NCBI GenBank assembly: GCA_937916025.1 | Contig: CALGGX010000395.1 | Span: forward strand, 1-8,473 | Direction of reading: 5' to 3' | DNA from: an uncultured Selenomonadales bacterium | GTDB taxonomy: Bacteria > Bacillota_C > Negativicutes > Selenomonadales > Selenomonadaceae | DNA: 8,473 nt | Shown here: in pieces, positions 1 through 6,207 of the stretch | Numbering within the stretch: the stretch's first letter is position 1 | Layout: each line of letters opens with the position of its first letter | Made by a program: the position numbers and the translations under genes | The notes under the pieces: model-generated | Databases searched by the model: none | Told to the model about the DNA's origin: nothing | Seen by the model: only the letters and a program-made list of their open reading frames with translations

Positions 1-143
1 CCTTCGCTCGCCAGTTGCGTAACCGCATCGTAAGCCCAATGCCCGGCAGGAACATCCGAGAACGGATTTGCCGCCGCGAATGTCGTCGACGCCGCACTGA
101 TCACGAGTGCCGTTGTCAAGAGTGATGCTGCAGATTTTTTCAT
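1..143 (-). CDS. ompM: OmpM/Mep45-type SLH-domain outer membrane porin, N-terminus only (runs off left edge)
   Basis: Translated by hand from ATG at 143; about 47 codons lie in the window and the rest is beyond position 1. The product begins MKKSAASLLTTALVISAAS, a Sec signal peptide cleaved around FAA/ANP (residues 22-26). It continues NPFSDVPAGHWAYDAVTQLA, the canonical opening of an S-layer homology (SLH) domain. In Negativicutes this arrangement marks OmpM/Mep45 proteins: the periplasmic SLH domain binds the polyaminated peptidoglycan and a C-terminal beta-barrel sits in the outer membrane, so the protein is both porin and outer-membrane tether. The barrel is not visible here, so porin identity rests on the N-terminus. 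A strong ribosome site (AAGGGGAG, about 152-160) precedes the ATG. It has its own promoter (266-294) and a leader of about 115 bases. Confidence 0.85.
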   Translation of the reverse strand, partial: MKKSAASLLTTALVISAASTTFAAANPFSDVPAGHWAYDAVTQLASE

Positions 144-182
144 GATTGATGAACTCCCCTTTCGGAATGCTCAAAAATGTTT

Positions 183-224
183 TCAGCGTCCGAGCAAAGC
201 GACATTCATCGATAGAGTTTCCAT
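183..224 (-). other. Candidate 13-codon leader ORF in the ompM 5' leader
   Basis: An ATG at 224 preceded by AGAGGA opens a 13-codon frame (METLSMNVALLGR) ending in TGA at 185-183, about 40 bases before the ompM start. The ribosome site is close to the ATG (about 3 bases), so translation is uncertain. There is no run of one amino acid of the kind seen in classical attenuator peptides. Confidence 0.2.
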
Positions 225-265
225 GTTTCCTCTGCGACTTTTTATCGCCTCGATCAAACGGCGCA

Positions 266-294
266 AGTGTACTACTTCATTATGCGTTTGTCAA
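266..294 (-). promoter_or_regulatory. Sigma-70-type promoter of the ompM-like gene
   Basis: Read on the minus strand, TTGACA (294-289) is followed by a 17-base spacer and TACACT (271-266). The -35 is perfect and the -10 matches 4 of 6 consensus bases. Transcription would start near 259, giving a leader of about 115 bases before the ATG at 143. AT-rich sequence just upstream (295-320) could act as an UP element. Spacing and position fit a strong housekeeping promoter, as expected for an abundant porin. Confidence 0.7.
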
Positions 295-307
295 GTCAAT
301 TGACAAA
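287..307. promoter_or_regulatory. Perfect 8-bp dyad over the ompM -35 box (candidate operator)
   Basis: TTTGTCAA (287-294) and TTGACAAA (300-307) are exact reverse complements around a 5-base spacer, so the left arm contains the -35 hexamer. A second overlapping dyad, CAATTGA (297-303) with TCAATTG (313-319), lies just upstream. A dimeric regulator could bind here and block or assist polymerase. Part of the symmetry could come by chance from an AT-rich promoter, and no regulator family is implied. Confidence 0.4.
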
Positions 308-322
308 AATTTTCAATTGTAT

Positions 323-1015
323 TCATTTCGTGCGGAAGAGTTGCACCCAATAATGTCGATATCGACCGGTTTCGTCGAAGACATAGCCGACGCCGAGCTC
401 TTCGTAATCGGCAAACAGAATATTGTCGCGATGCTCGGGCGAGTTCATCCATTGATACATGACTGCCTGCGCGGACGCCGAGCCTGCCGATAAATTCTCG
501 CCGCGATACTTCGCTTTCGGAATGATCAGCGCGCCGTTCTCGCCGTTCGGACGAATATGCGAAAACTGTTTGACGATCTCCTTCGCGCGAGTTGCGGCGT
601 ATCGATTGAGATCGCCGGCCAATTTCAGCGGCTTCAATTCGTACCGGGCGCGTTCGGCATTGACGAGCTCGAGAATTTCCTCGGCGATTGTCTCTCGATT
701 GACGGCAGTCGAGTCGCGCGCCTCGCCCGTCACATGAAACAGATGCAGTTCGGTTTCTGCAGGCTTGCCGCCGCTGTAAAATGTCACTCGGACATACACG
801 TCGCCGGGATTGACAAACCGAACGAGACTCGCGCCCGATTTATGTTTGAAAACCTCGGCGATACGCTCGTCGCTGATCTCGTACGTCACGACGTAATCGG
901 TATAGCCCCACATCTTGCCGGTTTCGATGCTTCGCTCCGCGCGGAGTTCCTCGGCATTGACGATCGAGAGCATCATTGCGAGCAATACAAATATCAAAAT
1001 CAATTGCCGTTTCAT
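323..1015 (-). CDS. Secreted CAP/SCP-domain protein (PF00188 family)
   Basis: The 230-residue product has a Sec signal peptide (MKRQLILIFVLLAMMLSIVNA, residues 1-21), a beta-rich segment (about 30-95), and a C-terminal CAP domain (about 105-230). The four cavity residues of bacterial CAP proteins are all present: His153 in FSHIRPNG, Glu173 in GENLSAG, Glu194 in SPEHRDNIL and His221 in HYWVQLF. CAP proteins are exported and of varied, often unknown, activity, so no substrate is assigned. Residues 40-95 have the pattern of a bacterial Ig-like domain (YEISDERIAEVF, later a PGDVYVRVTF strand); this is inferred by eye. I chose the ATG at 1015 because CAGGGGGTGA (1030-1021) is an ideal ribosome site and the signal peptide begins there. 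An upstream in-frame TTG at 1063 lies inside the terminator. Stop TGA at 325-323. Confidence 0.88.
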   Translation of the reverse strand: MKRQLILIFVLLAMMLSIVNAEELRAERSIETGKMWGYTDYVVTYEISDERIAEVFKHKSGASLVRFVNPGDVYVRVTFYSGGKPAETELHLFHVTGEARDSTAVNRETIAEEILELVNAERARYELKPLKLAGDLNRYAATRAKEIVKQFSHIRPNGENGALIIPKAKYRGENLSAGSASAQAVMYQWMNSPEHRDNILFADYEELGVGYVFDETGRYRHYWVQLFRTK

Positions 1016-1034
1016 TGCGATCACCCCCTGATCG

Positions 1035-1063
1035 ATTGTAAAAAAAACAGTACACTCCTGCAA
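1035..1063 (-). promoter_or_regulatory. Possible promoter for the CAP gene embedded in the terminator
   Basis: TTGCAG (1063-1058), a 17-base spacer and TACAAT (1040-1035) form a sigma-70-like arrangement. The -10 matches 5 of 6 bases and the -35 only 3 of 6. The spacer is the descending stem arm plus most of the T run. The start point would fall near 1028, at the edge of the ribosome site, giving a leader of only about 12 bases. This would explain how the CAP gene is expressed after a strong terminator, but the weak -35 and very short leader keep confidence low. Confidence 0.3.
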
Positions 1064-1073
1064 GAATGTACTG
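1040..1073 (-). terminator. Intrinsic terminator at the end of the six-gene operon
   Basis: On the minus strand, CAGTACATTCT (1073-1063) pairs with GGAGTGTACTG (1058-1048) in an 11-bp stem that includes two G-T pairs, closed by a TGCA tetraloop. Eight T residues (1047-1040) follow directly. It lies 17 bases beyond the TPR stop codon. It is a textbook Rho-independent terminator, but it ends only 25 bases before the CAP gene start, so it also controls any readthrough into that gene. Confidence 0.9.
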
Positions 1074-1090
1074 CCCGAGATCGATTTCGA

Positions 1091-1993
1091 TCAGCCGCGT
1101 CTTTCTTTTGCGGCAACCGCTGCCCGCAGATTGTTCAGCGCATCTTTAAAATTCTGATTGATTGACAACGCCCTTCCGAAGTCGTCAATTGCCTGATCGT
1201 AATCGCCCTTGCGATAATAAGCGACGCCGCGATTGTTGTATGCATCGGCGGCATCGACTTCTTGGAACGTCAATGCCTTCGTGAAGTCGGCAATCGCTCG
1301 ATCCAACTCGTTTTTGTTCATGTAGATCACGCCGCGATTGTTGTAGACAGTGCCGTAATCCGGCTTCATCTGCAGAGCGCGGTCGTAATCGGCGAGAGCT
1401 TTGTCGATCTCTTTAATCGCCGAGTATGACGCGCCGCGACCGGCATAAATCCTCGCATTGTCGTTCGGACGGAGCTCGATCGCCTTCGTCAAGTCCGCAA
1501 TCGCCTCCCGATCCTTGTGGATATATCCGAGCACCGCACCGCGATTTTGATACGCCTCGAAGTAGTTCGGATCGAGCGAAATCGCCTTGGAATAATCCTC
1601 GACGGCTTTGTTGTAGCACTCCGCGCGGAGTTGAGCTTTGCCGGTGCGAGACGCATAACCGCCCTTCTCCACGTAAATAAGTCCGCGATTGTTGTGCGCA
1701 ACGGCATTGTCGGGAGCGAGTTTGACCGCCCGATCGAAGTCGTTGAAGGCATTATCATACTCGCCACGCGCGTAATAAACCGTGCCGCGATTGTTGTATG
1801 CATCGGCGTAAGTCGGATCGATCTTGATCGCTTGCGAGAGATCGGCAATCGCACGGTCGGTGTCACCCTTGCGATTGTAAGCGATACCGCGATTGTTATA
1901 CGCCACGGCATTGTTCGGCTCGCGTTGGATTTTCTGAGTGTACTGTGCAATCGCCTGATCGGGATTCCAATCCGCAACGTCACCTCCAGTCAA
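1091..1993 (-). CDS. Tetratricopeptide repeat (TPR) protein; start uncertain
   Basis: The product is up to 300 residues, nearly all TPR. It opens with a second TPR helix (DQAIAQYTQKIQREPNN), then has seven units, most marked by YNNRG at the start of helix A, and a final capping helix. The third unit carries an insertion of about 10-15 residues (near GYASRTGKAQLRAE). TPR arrays are protein-binding scaffolds; no partner is shown. The first repeat lacks helix A and there is no signal peptide, although every other operon product is exported. The frame is the same as the upstream LPP20 gene, separated only by TGA (1996-1994). The first possible start is the TTG directly after it, with a poor ribosome site. 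A good GGAGGTGA site (about 1986-1979) has no in-frame start at proper distance; the next is a GTG at codon 30. Either a rare start, readthrough or a damaged N-terminus is possible. Stop TGA at 1093-1091. Confidence 0.8.
   Translation of the reverse strand: MTGGDVADWNPDQAIAQYTQKIQREPNNAVAYNNRGIAYNRKGDTDRAIADLSQAIKIDPTYADAYNNRGTVYYARGEYDNAFNDFDRAVKLAPDNAVAHNNRGLIYVEKGGYASRTGKAQLRAECYNKAVEDYSKAISLDPNYFEAYQNRGAVLGYIHKDREAIADLTKAIELRPNDNARIYAGRGASYSAIKEIDKALADYDRALQMKPDYGTVYNNRGVIYMNKNELDRAIADFTKALTFQEVDAADAYNNRGVAYYRKGDYDQAIDDFGRALSINQNFKDALNNLRAAVAAKERRG
1226..1808 (-). repeat. DNA-level repeats inside the TPR gene
   Basis: The stretch encoding ADAYNNRG occurs as an identical 25-bp copy at 1226-1250 and 1784-1808. 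Closely related copies encoding NNRG lie near 1331-1350, 1680-1697 and 1877-1896. This fits TPR units that arose by internal duplication and could allow recombination that changes repeat number. Confidence 0.7.
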
Positions 1994-2887
1994 TCAGCGA
2001 AGGAAGACGACCTTCGTCTCGTTGAGGAAATTGCTCGAACCGTTCTCGATCAAAATGCGGTTGGCATCAGCCGTCGAAATCACAGGATCGCCTTGGCATG
2101 CTCCGCTCACGCGGATTGCTTTGACGATCAACGGATTGCTGCCTGCACGAGATGCGCCGGTCATGTCGCGTGCGTAATCCGCCATGCCGTTTGCAATGAC
2201 CATGTCGTGGTTAAGATTTTTGTGTCCGTAAACCGGAGTGCCGTTCTCGTTTTTAATGACGGGGCTCATCACGGGCTTAAGACCGAGACCGCGGCAATCG
2301 ACAATGACGCCGGTGTAGCCGCCGATTGCTTTCTTCTTGTCTTTGACATTGATCGTGACTCTGACGGTCGTGCCGCCGGAAAGACTCTCTGCCGGAACGG
2401 ACGGAATGACATCGGGAACGGGAGCCGGCAACGGCTCGACAACCTTCGGCGGCTCAATGACTGCCGACGCGAGCGAACCGCTCACGCCGAACAGAGGTAC
2501 TCTCATCGTCACTTGATAGCCCTGCCCGCCGTTGATTGCCTGCTCCGAAACAATGACGGCTCCTTTGATTGTTGCTTGCACTCTCGTGCGGATCACATCG
2601 GACGTCGTCATCATCATCTCGACAGTCGTCTCCGAATCGACGTTGACGCCTTTGACGAGCTCGGCGATCATTCGATATGCATCCGCGATTGCCGCGCGGC
2701 GGGCGAGCATCTGTCCCTGCAACGGATTGATCGCGTTCGGAGGAGCCACGCCCATGCCCGTAACTTCGATCACCGAGTTCTCCCAATTGACGCCGCCTTC
2801 CGCGCTGACGCTCGGCAACATCAAACTCATTGCCACGACGAACGACATCAACGCCGTCATCAGTCTTGCCTGCAATGTTTTCATCAT
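1994..2887 (-). CDS. Exported LPP20-family protein (FlgP-related fold)
   Basis: This 297-residue protein has a Sec signal peptide cleaved near VSA29. It lacks a lipobox cysteine, so unlike many LPP20 proteins it is probably not a lipoprotein. The LPP20-like domain (about 38-132) shows the usual order: VTGMGVAPP, LARRAAIADAYRMIAELVKGV, DSETTVE, SDVIRTRV, IKGAVIV and GYQVTMRVPL. A proline-rich linker follows (about 145-165). The C-terminal domain (about 170-297) begins near GYTGVIVDCRGLGLKPVMSP and contains RAGSNPLIVKA and SNFLNETKVVF, a pairing I know from other LPP20 proteins. LPP20 relatives include FlgP, an outer-membrane flagellar disk protein, but many members have unknown roles. The start is ATG at 2887 or the adjacent ATG at 2884, preceded by AGAGGAAGGG. 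The upstream gene ends 31 bases away, and the TPR frame follows the stop directly. Confidence 0.8.
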   Translation of the reverse strand: MMKTLQARLMTALMSFVVAMSLMLPSVSAEGGVNWENSVIEVTGMGVAPPNAINPLQGQMLARRAAIADAYRMIAELVKGVNVDSETTVEMMMTTSDVIRTRVQATIKGAVIVSEQAINGGQGYQVTMRVPLFGVSGSLASAVIEPPKVVEPLPAPVPDVIPSVPAESLSGGTTVRVTINVKDKKKAIGGYTGVIVDCRGLGLKPVMSPVIKNENGTPVYGHKNLNHDMVIANGMADYARDMTGASRAGSNPLIVKAIRVSGACQGDPVISTADANRILIENGSSNFLNETKVVFLR

Positions 2888-2918
2888 GAATCCCTTCCTC
2901 TCAAAAAATTACTCTTGT

Positions 2919-3773
2919 TCATTTCGTTTTCCAATAAGTGACGAGCTTTTCTGCAATTCCTTTTGCCGAACTGATTGCCGCTTTTTCAAAAAGCAGAGTT
3001 CCGAGCGAGCGCAAATCTCTCCAACGAAGCACTTCACCGCCATCGAAATTATCAATGACTGCAAAATCTTTGTAGCAGTCGAGAGTACGAATGTTGAGAT
3101 CGCACGAAAGCGTGACGCCTTCGTCATCTTCGCTGAGTTTGTTGATCGTCATCTCGCCGATTACTGCCGTGCATATCTCGGGATTTTCGAGCGATTTCTT
3201 TTTGACGAACTCCACAAACTGATCGAAATTCATCGCGCGTGTCCGACTGAGCTCGCCGAGTATTTCGTCGCCCGTCGCCACGATGAATTTGTTCTCGCGG
3301 AAGCGGACGTTGTATCGATCGAGGATCGCATTTTCGGCGAGACGCGCAGTATTCTCATCTTTCGCGCCGACAAATCTCACAAACACATACACCTGTCGAG
3401 TATCATCGCCTTGATGCGCCGCCTGCACGAGCTTGCCGAGCTCGGTTTGCATATCGTAATATCGCGGCTTGACCGTTCCCGTGACGAAAAATCCGTTGGC
3501 GGTCTTGCCTTTCTTGTCGACATGGAACGATTCGATGAACTCGTCGTAGCGTTTCAGCAATTGTTGATACGGCGAAGCGGGATCATCGCTGTGACTCGTG
3601 ATATTGCCGAGAATGCGTTTGACCACGCCGATTTTCATGTCTTCAATCGCCGCCGCTTCCGTTGCGCCCTTGCCTCCGGCGGGAATTCCTTTCGGAGCTT
3701 CCGCTGCCAATGCCATCGAGAACGCCGTCATCATCATGAACACGATCAGAATGCCGCTGAAAAACTTCTTCAT
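2919..3773 (-). CDS. Exported protein of unknown function, LPP20/FlgT-like pattern
   Basis: The 284-residue product has a signal peptide (MKKFFSGILIVFMMMTAFSMALA, cleaved near residue 23 or 24). An Ala-rich helix follows (GATEAAAIEDMKIGVVKRILG), then a segment ending GFFVTGTVKPRYYDMQTEL. This resembles by eye the layout of the LPP20 and FlgT-N domains on either side. The second half (about 120-284) opens RQVYVFVRFVGAKDEN and ends in a helix AAISSAKGIAEKLVTYWKTK. I cannot name a family for it. It may be a divergent paralogue of its neighbours, so a role in the same periplasmic assembly is inferred from synteny. The ATG at 3773 has a strong ribosome site (GAGGTGAT) overlapping the stop codon of the upstream gene 9 bases away, so the two genes are probably translationally coupled. 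Confidence 0.8.
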   Translation of the reverse strand: MKKFFSGILIVFMMMTAFSMALAAEAPKGIPAGGKGATEAAAIEDMKIGVVKRILGNITSHSDDPASPYQQLLKRYDEFIESFHVDKKGKTANGFFVTGTVKPRYYDMQTELGKLVQAAHQGDDTRQVYVFVRFVGAKDENTARLAENAILDRYNVRFRENKFIVATGDEILGELSRTRAMNFDQFVEFVKKKSLENPEICTAVIGEMTINKLSEDDEGVTLSCDLNIRTLDCYKDFAVIDNFDGGEVLRWRDLRSLGTLLFEKAAISSAKGIAEKLVTYWKTK

Positions 3774-3782
3774 GCGATCACC

Positions 3783-4937
3783 TCAGAATGTAAACAGGAG
3801 CTTTGTACTGCCGACGCCTTCATTTTCGCCATTCGGACGCACGCCGGGGATTGAATTCATAACGGCGATTTTCAGAGAACCGAGATCGGAATAAGCATCG
3901 GTCGAAACATACAACGAAACAGTCGTCGCGTCCGGATTTGTCATGCGGATGATCTTGCATTTCGCCGCTTTTACGCCGTTTTGAATGGCGGCAAATTGAT
4001 TTTGAAAGTCCGTTACATTACTGAAAACGAGCGTCGTCTTGATGTTGACGTTGCCGCCCTTCATCTCGGATTGCGCCGTCTCCAATGCCTGCAACGCCAA
4101 TGACTCCATCGCCTTGCATGTTGCATTTTCTTTCGCCGCTTCAATTGCATCGCGCTCGGTTTTTCCAATCGCTTTGAAATATCTGCTGACGGTATCGACG
4201 GCGTTAGAGTCGAGCCCGATCATCTCGAAAGACGCCTTCACCGTCGCTTCATAGCCGTTCGACATTTTTCGCGTCGAGTCGACAGTCAAAGTGCCGCGCA
4301 GAATCGAGTTCTCATCTTCGCGTCCGCCGCCGCGCGCAATTCGACGAGCTTGAACGCGAAGATCGGCATCATTGGCATGATGTACCATATACTGAACGAC
4401 TTCGTCATTGTTTCGCGCCTCGAAGCCCTGCAATTTCATGCGCTCGATGAAGTAGTCGGACATCTCCGGATCGTACTTTGAAACGCCGCGCGAATCTCGT
4501 TCGACAATCGCAACCTGCACTCTGCCGCGAATTTGCGAGTCCTCGAGGTTCGCTTGCAACTTCGCCTTTAAATCCTGCACCGTCGAACGAATTTTGTCGG
4601 CACTCGCCGTGATGTCGAGTTCAAGATAAAGAATTTCGCCGACGACTTTCTCACTGACGACGCGATTGACTATGCCGTAGCCGTCCGAGCGCATCGAGAT
4701 TTCATCGGAAATGACCATGAAGTTCTGCACTTCGGTTTGACTTTCCACTCGAACGCCGACTGCCTGCTCGATCGCCTCGCGCATCGCCTGACGTTTCGCT
4801 TCCGCGCGAGCCGCCGCCATGTCGCCGCCGACGATTATCGCCTGCCCCTTGCCGATCACTGCTTCTGCCGGATTTACCAATGCGAGGAGCGTTGCAAACA
4901 TCAACAGCAGCGTGCATAAGAATTTCGTTCCGCGCAT
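3783..4937 (-). CDS. Exported protein with FlgT N-terminal-like domain
   Basis: The 384-residue product has a signal peptide cleaved near PAEA26. The next 90 residues fit the FlgT-N pattern: GKGQAIIVGGDMAAARAEAK, AMREAIEQAVGVRVESQTEV, FMVISDEI, GYGIVNRVVSEK and LYLELDITA. A middle segment (about 135-250) includes RVQVAIVERDSRG and a helix ending GFEARNNDEVV. The C-terminal part repeats an Ala-rich helix followed by NVNIKTTLVFSNVTDF and VSLYVSTDAYSD. FlgT of Vibrio is a periplasmic flagellar H-ring protein, but similar domains occur in other exported proteins, so a flagellar role is only a hypothesis here. The ATG at 4937 lies 7 bases after the previous stop and has a weak ribosome site (GGCAAGTGA), so coupling to the upstream gene is likely. 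The 9-base gap downstream supports one operon. Confidence 0.82.
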   Translation of the reverse strand: MRGTKFLCTLLLMFATLLALVNPAEAVIGKGQAIIVGGDMAAARAEAKRQAMREAIEQAVGVRVESQTEVQNFMVISDEISMRSDGYGIVNRVVSEKVVGEILYLELDITASADKIRSTVQDLKAKLQANLEDSQIRGRVQVAIVERDSRGVSKYDPEMSDYFIERMKLQGFEARNNDEVVQYMVHHANDADLRVQARRIARGGGREDENSILRGTLTVDSTRKMSNGYEATVKASFEMIGLDSNAVDTVSRYFKAIGKTERDAIEAAKENATCKAMESLALQALETAQSEMKGGNVNIKTTLVFSNVTDFQNQFAAIQNGVKAAKCKIIRMTNPDATTVSLYVSTDAYSDLGSLKIAVMNSIPGVRPNGENEGVGSTKLLFTF

Positions 4938-4944
4938 CGATCAA

Positions 4945-6153
4945 TCACTTGCCTTTCTTATACGATGTCGCCGATTTTACCGCCGCTCCGATGATCAGCG
5001 CGCTGTAGATTTCGACAGGGTCTTTAATGATGTCGGAGCCCGAGCTCGGGTCTTTCAAAAATTCTTCCGTGATCTCATTGGTGACTTCGCGCTTGACGCC
5101 GTCGAGCGTCGTCTCGAGCCAGACTTTGTAAACTTTGAAGCCGTTGACTTCAGAAGTTTGTTTGGTTTGCACTTCTTTATCGCCCATGCCCGTCACGTCG
5201 AGCACGATCGGATGATCGACATTTTTCGCCATCTGCACGGTTTTCTCTCCGGCGTGCGAGGAAGTCATCTGCAATGCATAAAGTCCGTTCGACGGATTTT
5301 CAGCCCAATCGCCGCTCAGCGGACTCGGATAAACAACATTTCCCGTCGTTGCCGCAAAGTCGCTCGTGAATACCATTGCCGTCACGCGACGGTTGAGCAT
5401 CGCGGTGAACATGTTTTTCGCCCTTTCGGAAGAGTAAGCGACATCGTCGACGCGATACGTTTCGGCAACGAGCGATTTGTCGAGCAGTCCGGCGATCATC
5501 TTTTTCGACTTGGAAAAATCCAAATGCTTGCGGATCATTTCGGCAGTGAAGGCGGCGTATTTGCTCGCCTGCTCCGCCTGCGTGAGGAAACTCATTTCAT
5601 TGAGATTTTTGTTGATCGGATGCTCCATGTAGAATTGCAAAGGAATGGTGCCGAGGATCGTAAGCGAGCCGTCAGCGTCCTCACTGCAAAACGCAATGTC
5701 GATCGCCGAAACGATCTGGTACTTGTAATAATTGGTGCCTTTGATGTTGTACTTGATCGGAATGGCGAAGTCTGCAGCAATGATCGGAATGATCGAGATT
5801 TTGGCTTCGCCTGCCGCTTCAGTCAGCTCGGCATTGAGATCGACTTCGGCATTTTGCGCCGTCCGAAGTTTGAACGGCAATTGATTTTGCTGTTCTCGAA
5901 GTTTGTCATTGATCGCCTCGATGATTTTGTTTTTGTTCTCGCGATTGGCTTGCGGCGTTCCGGCATTCAACAGTTGATAACTCCGACGAACCGCCGCGTT
6001 CTTCGCCGAATCCGGAATGTTCATTGTGTAAATTTCGTTTGCCCAATCGACTTGCGGAAGCGTTTTTGCCTCTGCCGCCTGCATCAGACTGAATGCCATC
6101 AATCCGGCGATCAACAGTTTCTTCGCAAAGCTCTTCAAGTGTTTTCTGATCAT
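4945..6153 (-). CDS. Exported protein of unknown function
   Basis: The 402-residue product starts with a signal peptide (MIRKHLKSFAKKLLIAGLMA, cleaved near AEA29) and has no other obvious membrane segment, so it should be periplasmic or surface-exposed. Visible segments are a helical N-terminal part with AINDKLREQQNQLPFKLRT (about 80-100), a beta-rich middle (ISIIPIIAADFAIPIKYNIKG, then YQIVSAIDIAFC), a basic helical stretch (SKSKKMIAGLLDKSL) and a beta-rich C-terminal part (HPIVLDVTGMGDKEVQ, VYKVWLETTLDGV). I do not recognise a family and see no catalytic motif. ATG at 6153 has a good ribosome site (GAAGGAAG). The gap of 54 bases from the upstream gene contains only a small TTAAC/GTTAA hairpin (6170-6184) and no terminator. 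Membership in the LPP20/FlgT-like operon is the only hint of role. Confidence 0.85.
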   Translation of the reverse strand: MIRKHLKSFAKKLLIAGLMAFSLMQAAEAKTLPQVDWANEIYTMNIPDSAKNAAVRRSYQLLNAGTPQANRENKNKIIEAINDKLREQQNQLPFKLRTAQNAEVDLNAELTEAAGEAKISIIPIIAADFAIPIKYNIKGTNYYKYQIVSAIDIAFCSEDADGSLTILGTIPLQFYMEHPINKNLNEMSFLTQAEQASKYAAFTAEMIRKHLDFSKSKKMIAGLLDKSLVAETYRVDDVAYSSERAKNMFTAMLNRRVTAMVFTSDFAATTGNVVYPSPLSGDWAENPSNGLYALQMTSSHAGEKTVQMAKNVDHPIVLDVTGMGDKEVQTKQTSEVNGFKVYKVWLETTLDGVKREVTNEITEEFLKDPSSGSDIIKDPVEIYSALIIGAAVKSATSYKKGK

Positions 6154-6207
6154 CTGATTCTTCCTTCGATTAACTTTCGGTTAACGTTTCCTGTGCATTT
6201 GCCGAAA

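Noticed and set aside
297..319. CAATTGA/TCAATTG hairpin as terminator of the CAP gene
   Set aside because: The stem is seven AT-rich pairs with no T run after it on the minus strand; more likely part of the porin promoter region.
1016..1063. Upstream TTG start extending the CAP protein by 16 residues
   Set aside because: It lies inside the terminator hairpin, and the later ATG has an ideal ribosome site and begins the signal peptide.
1226..1896. Regularly spaced NNRG-coding repeats as a CRISPR array
   Set aside because: They lie in frame in a TPR gene, with spacing of about 34 codons and coding spacers.
1950..1996. TGA between the LPP20 and TPR frames as a selenocysteine codon
   Set aside because: The downstream sequence offers only a 6-bp stem (GATTGG/CCGATC) too far and too simple for a clear SECIS, and neither family is known to contain selenocysteine.
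1517..2941. Long plus-strand open frame (474 codons) opposite the TPR and LPP20 genes
   Set aside because: Its product is low-complexity in Arg, His and Asp with no domain, and it lies antisense to clear genes with ribosome sites and signal peptides. The openness comes from the codon use of the real genes.
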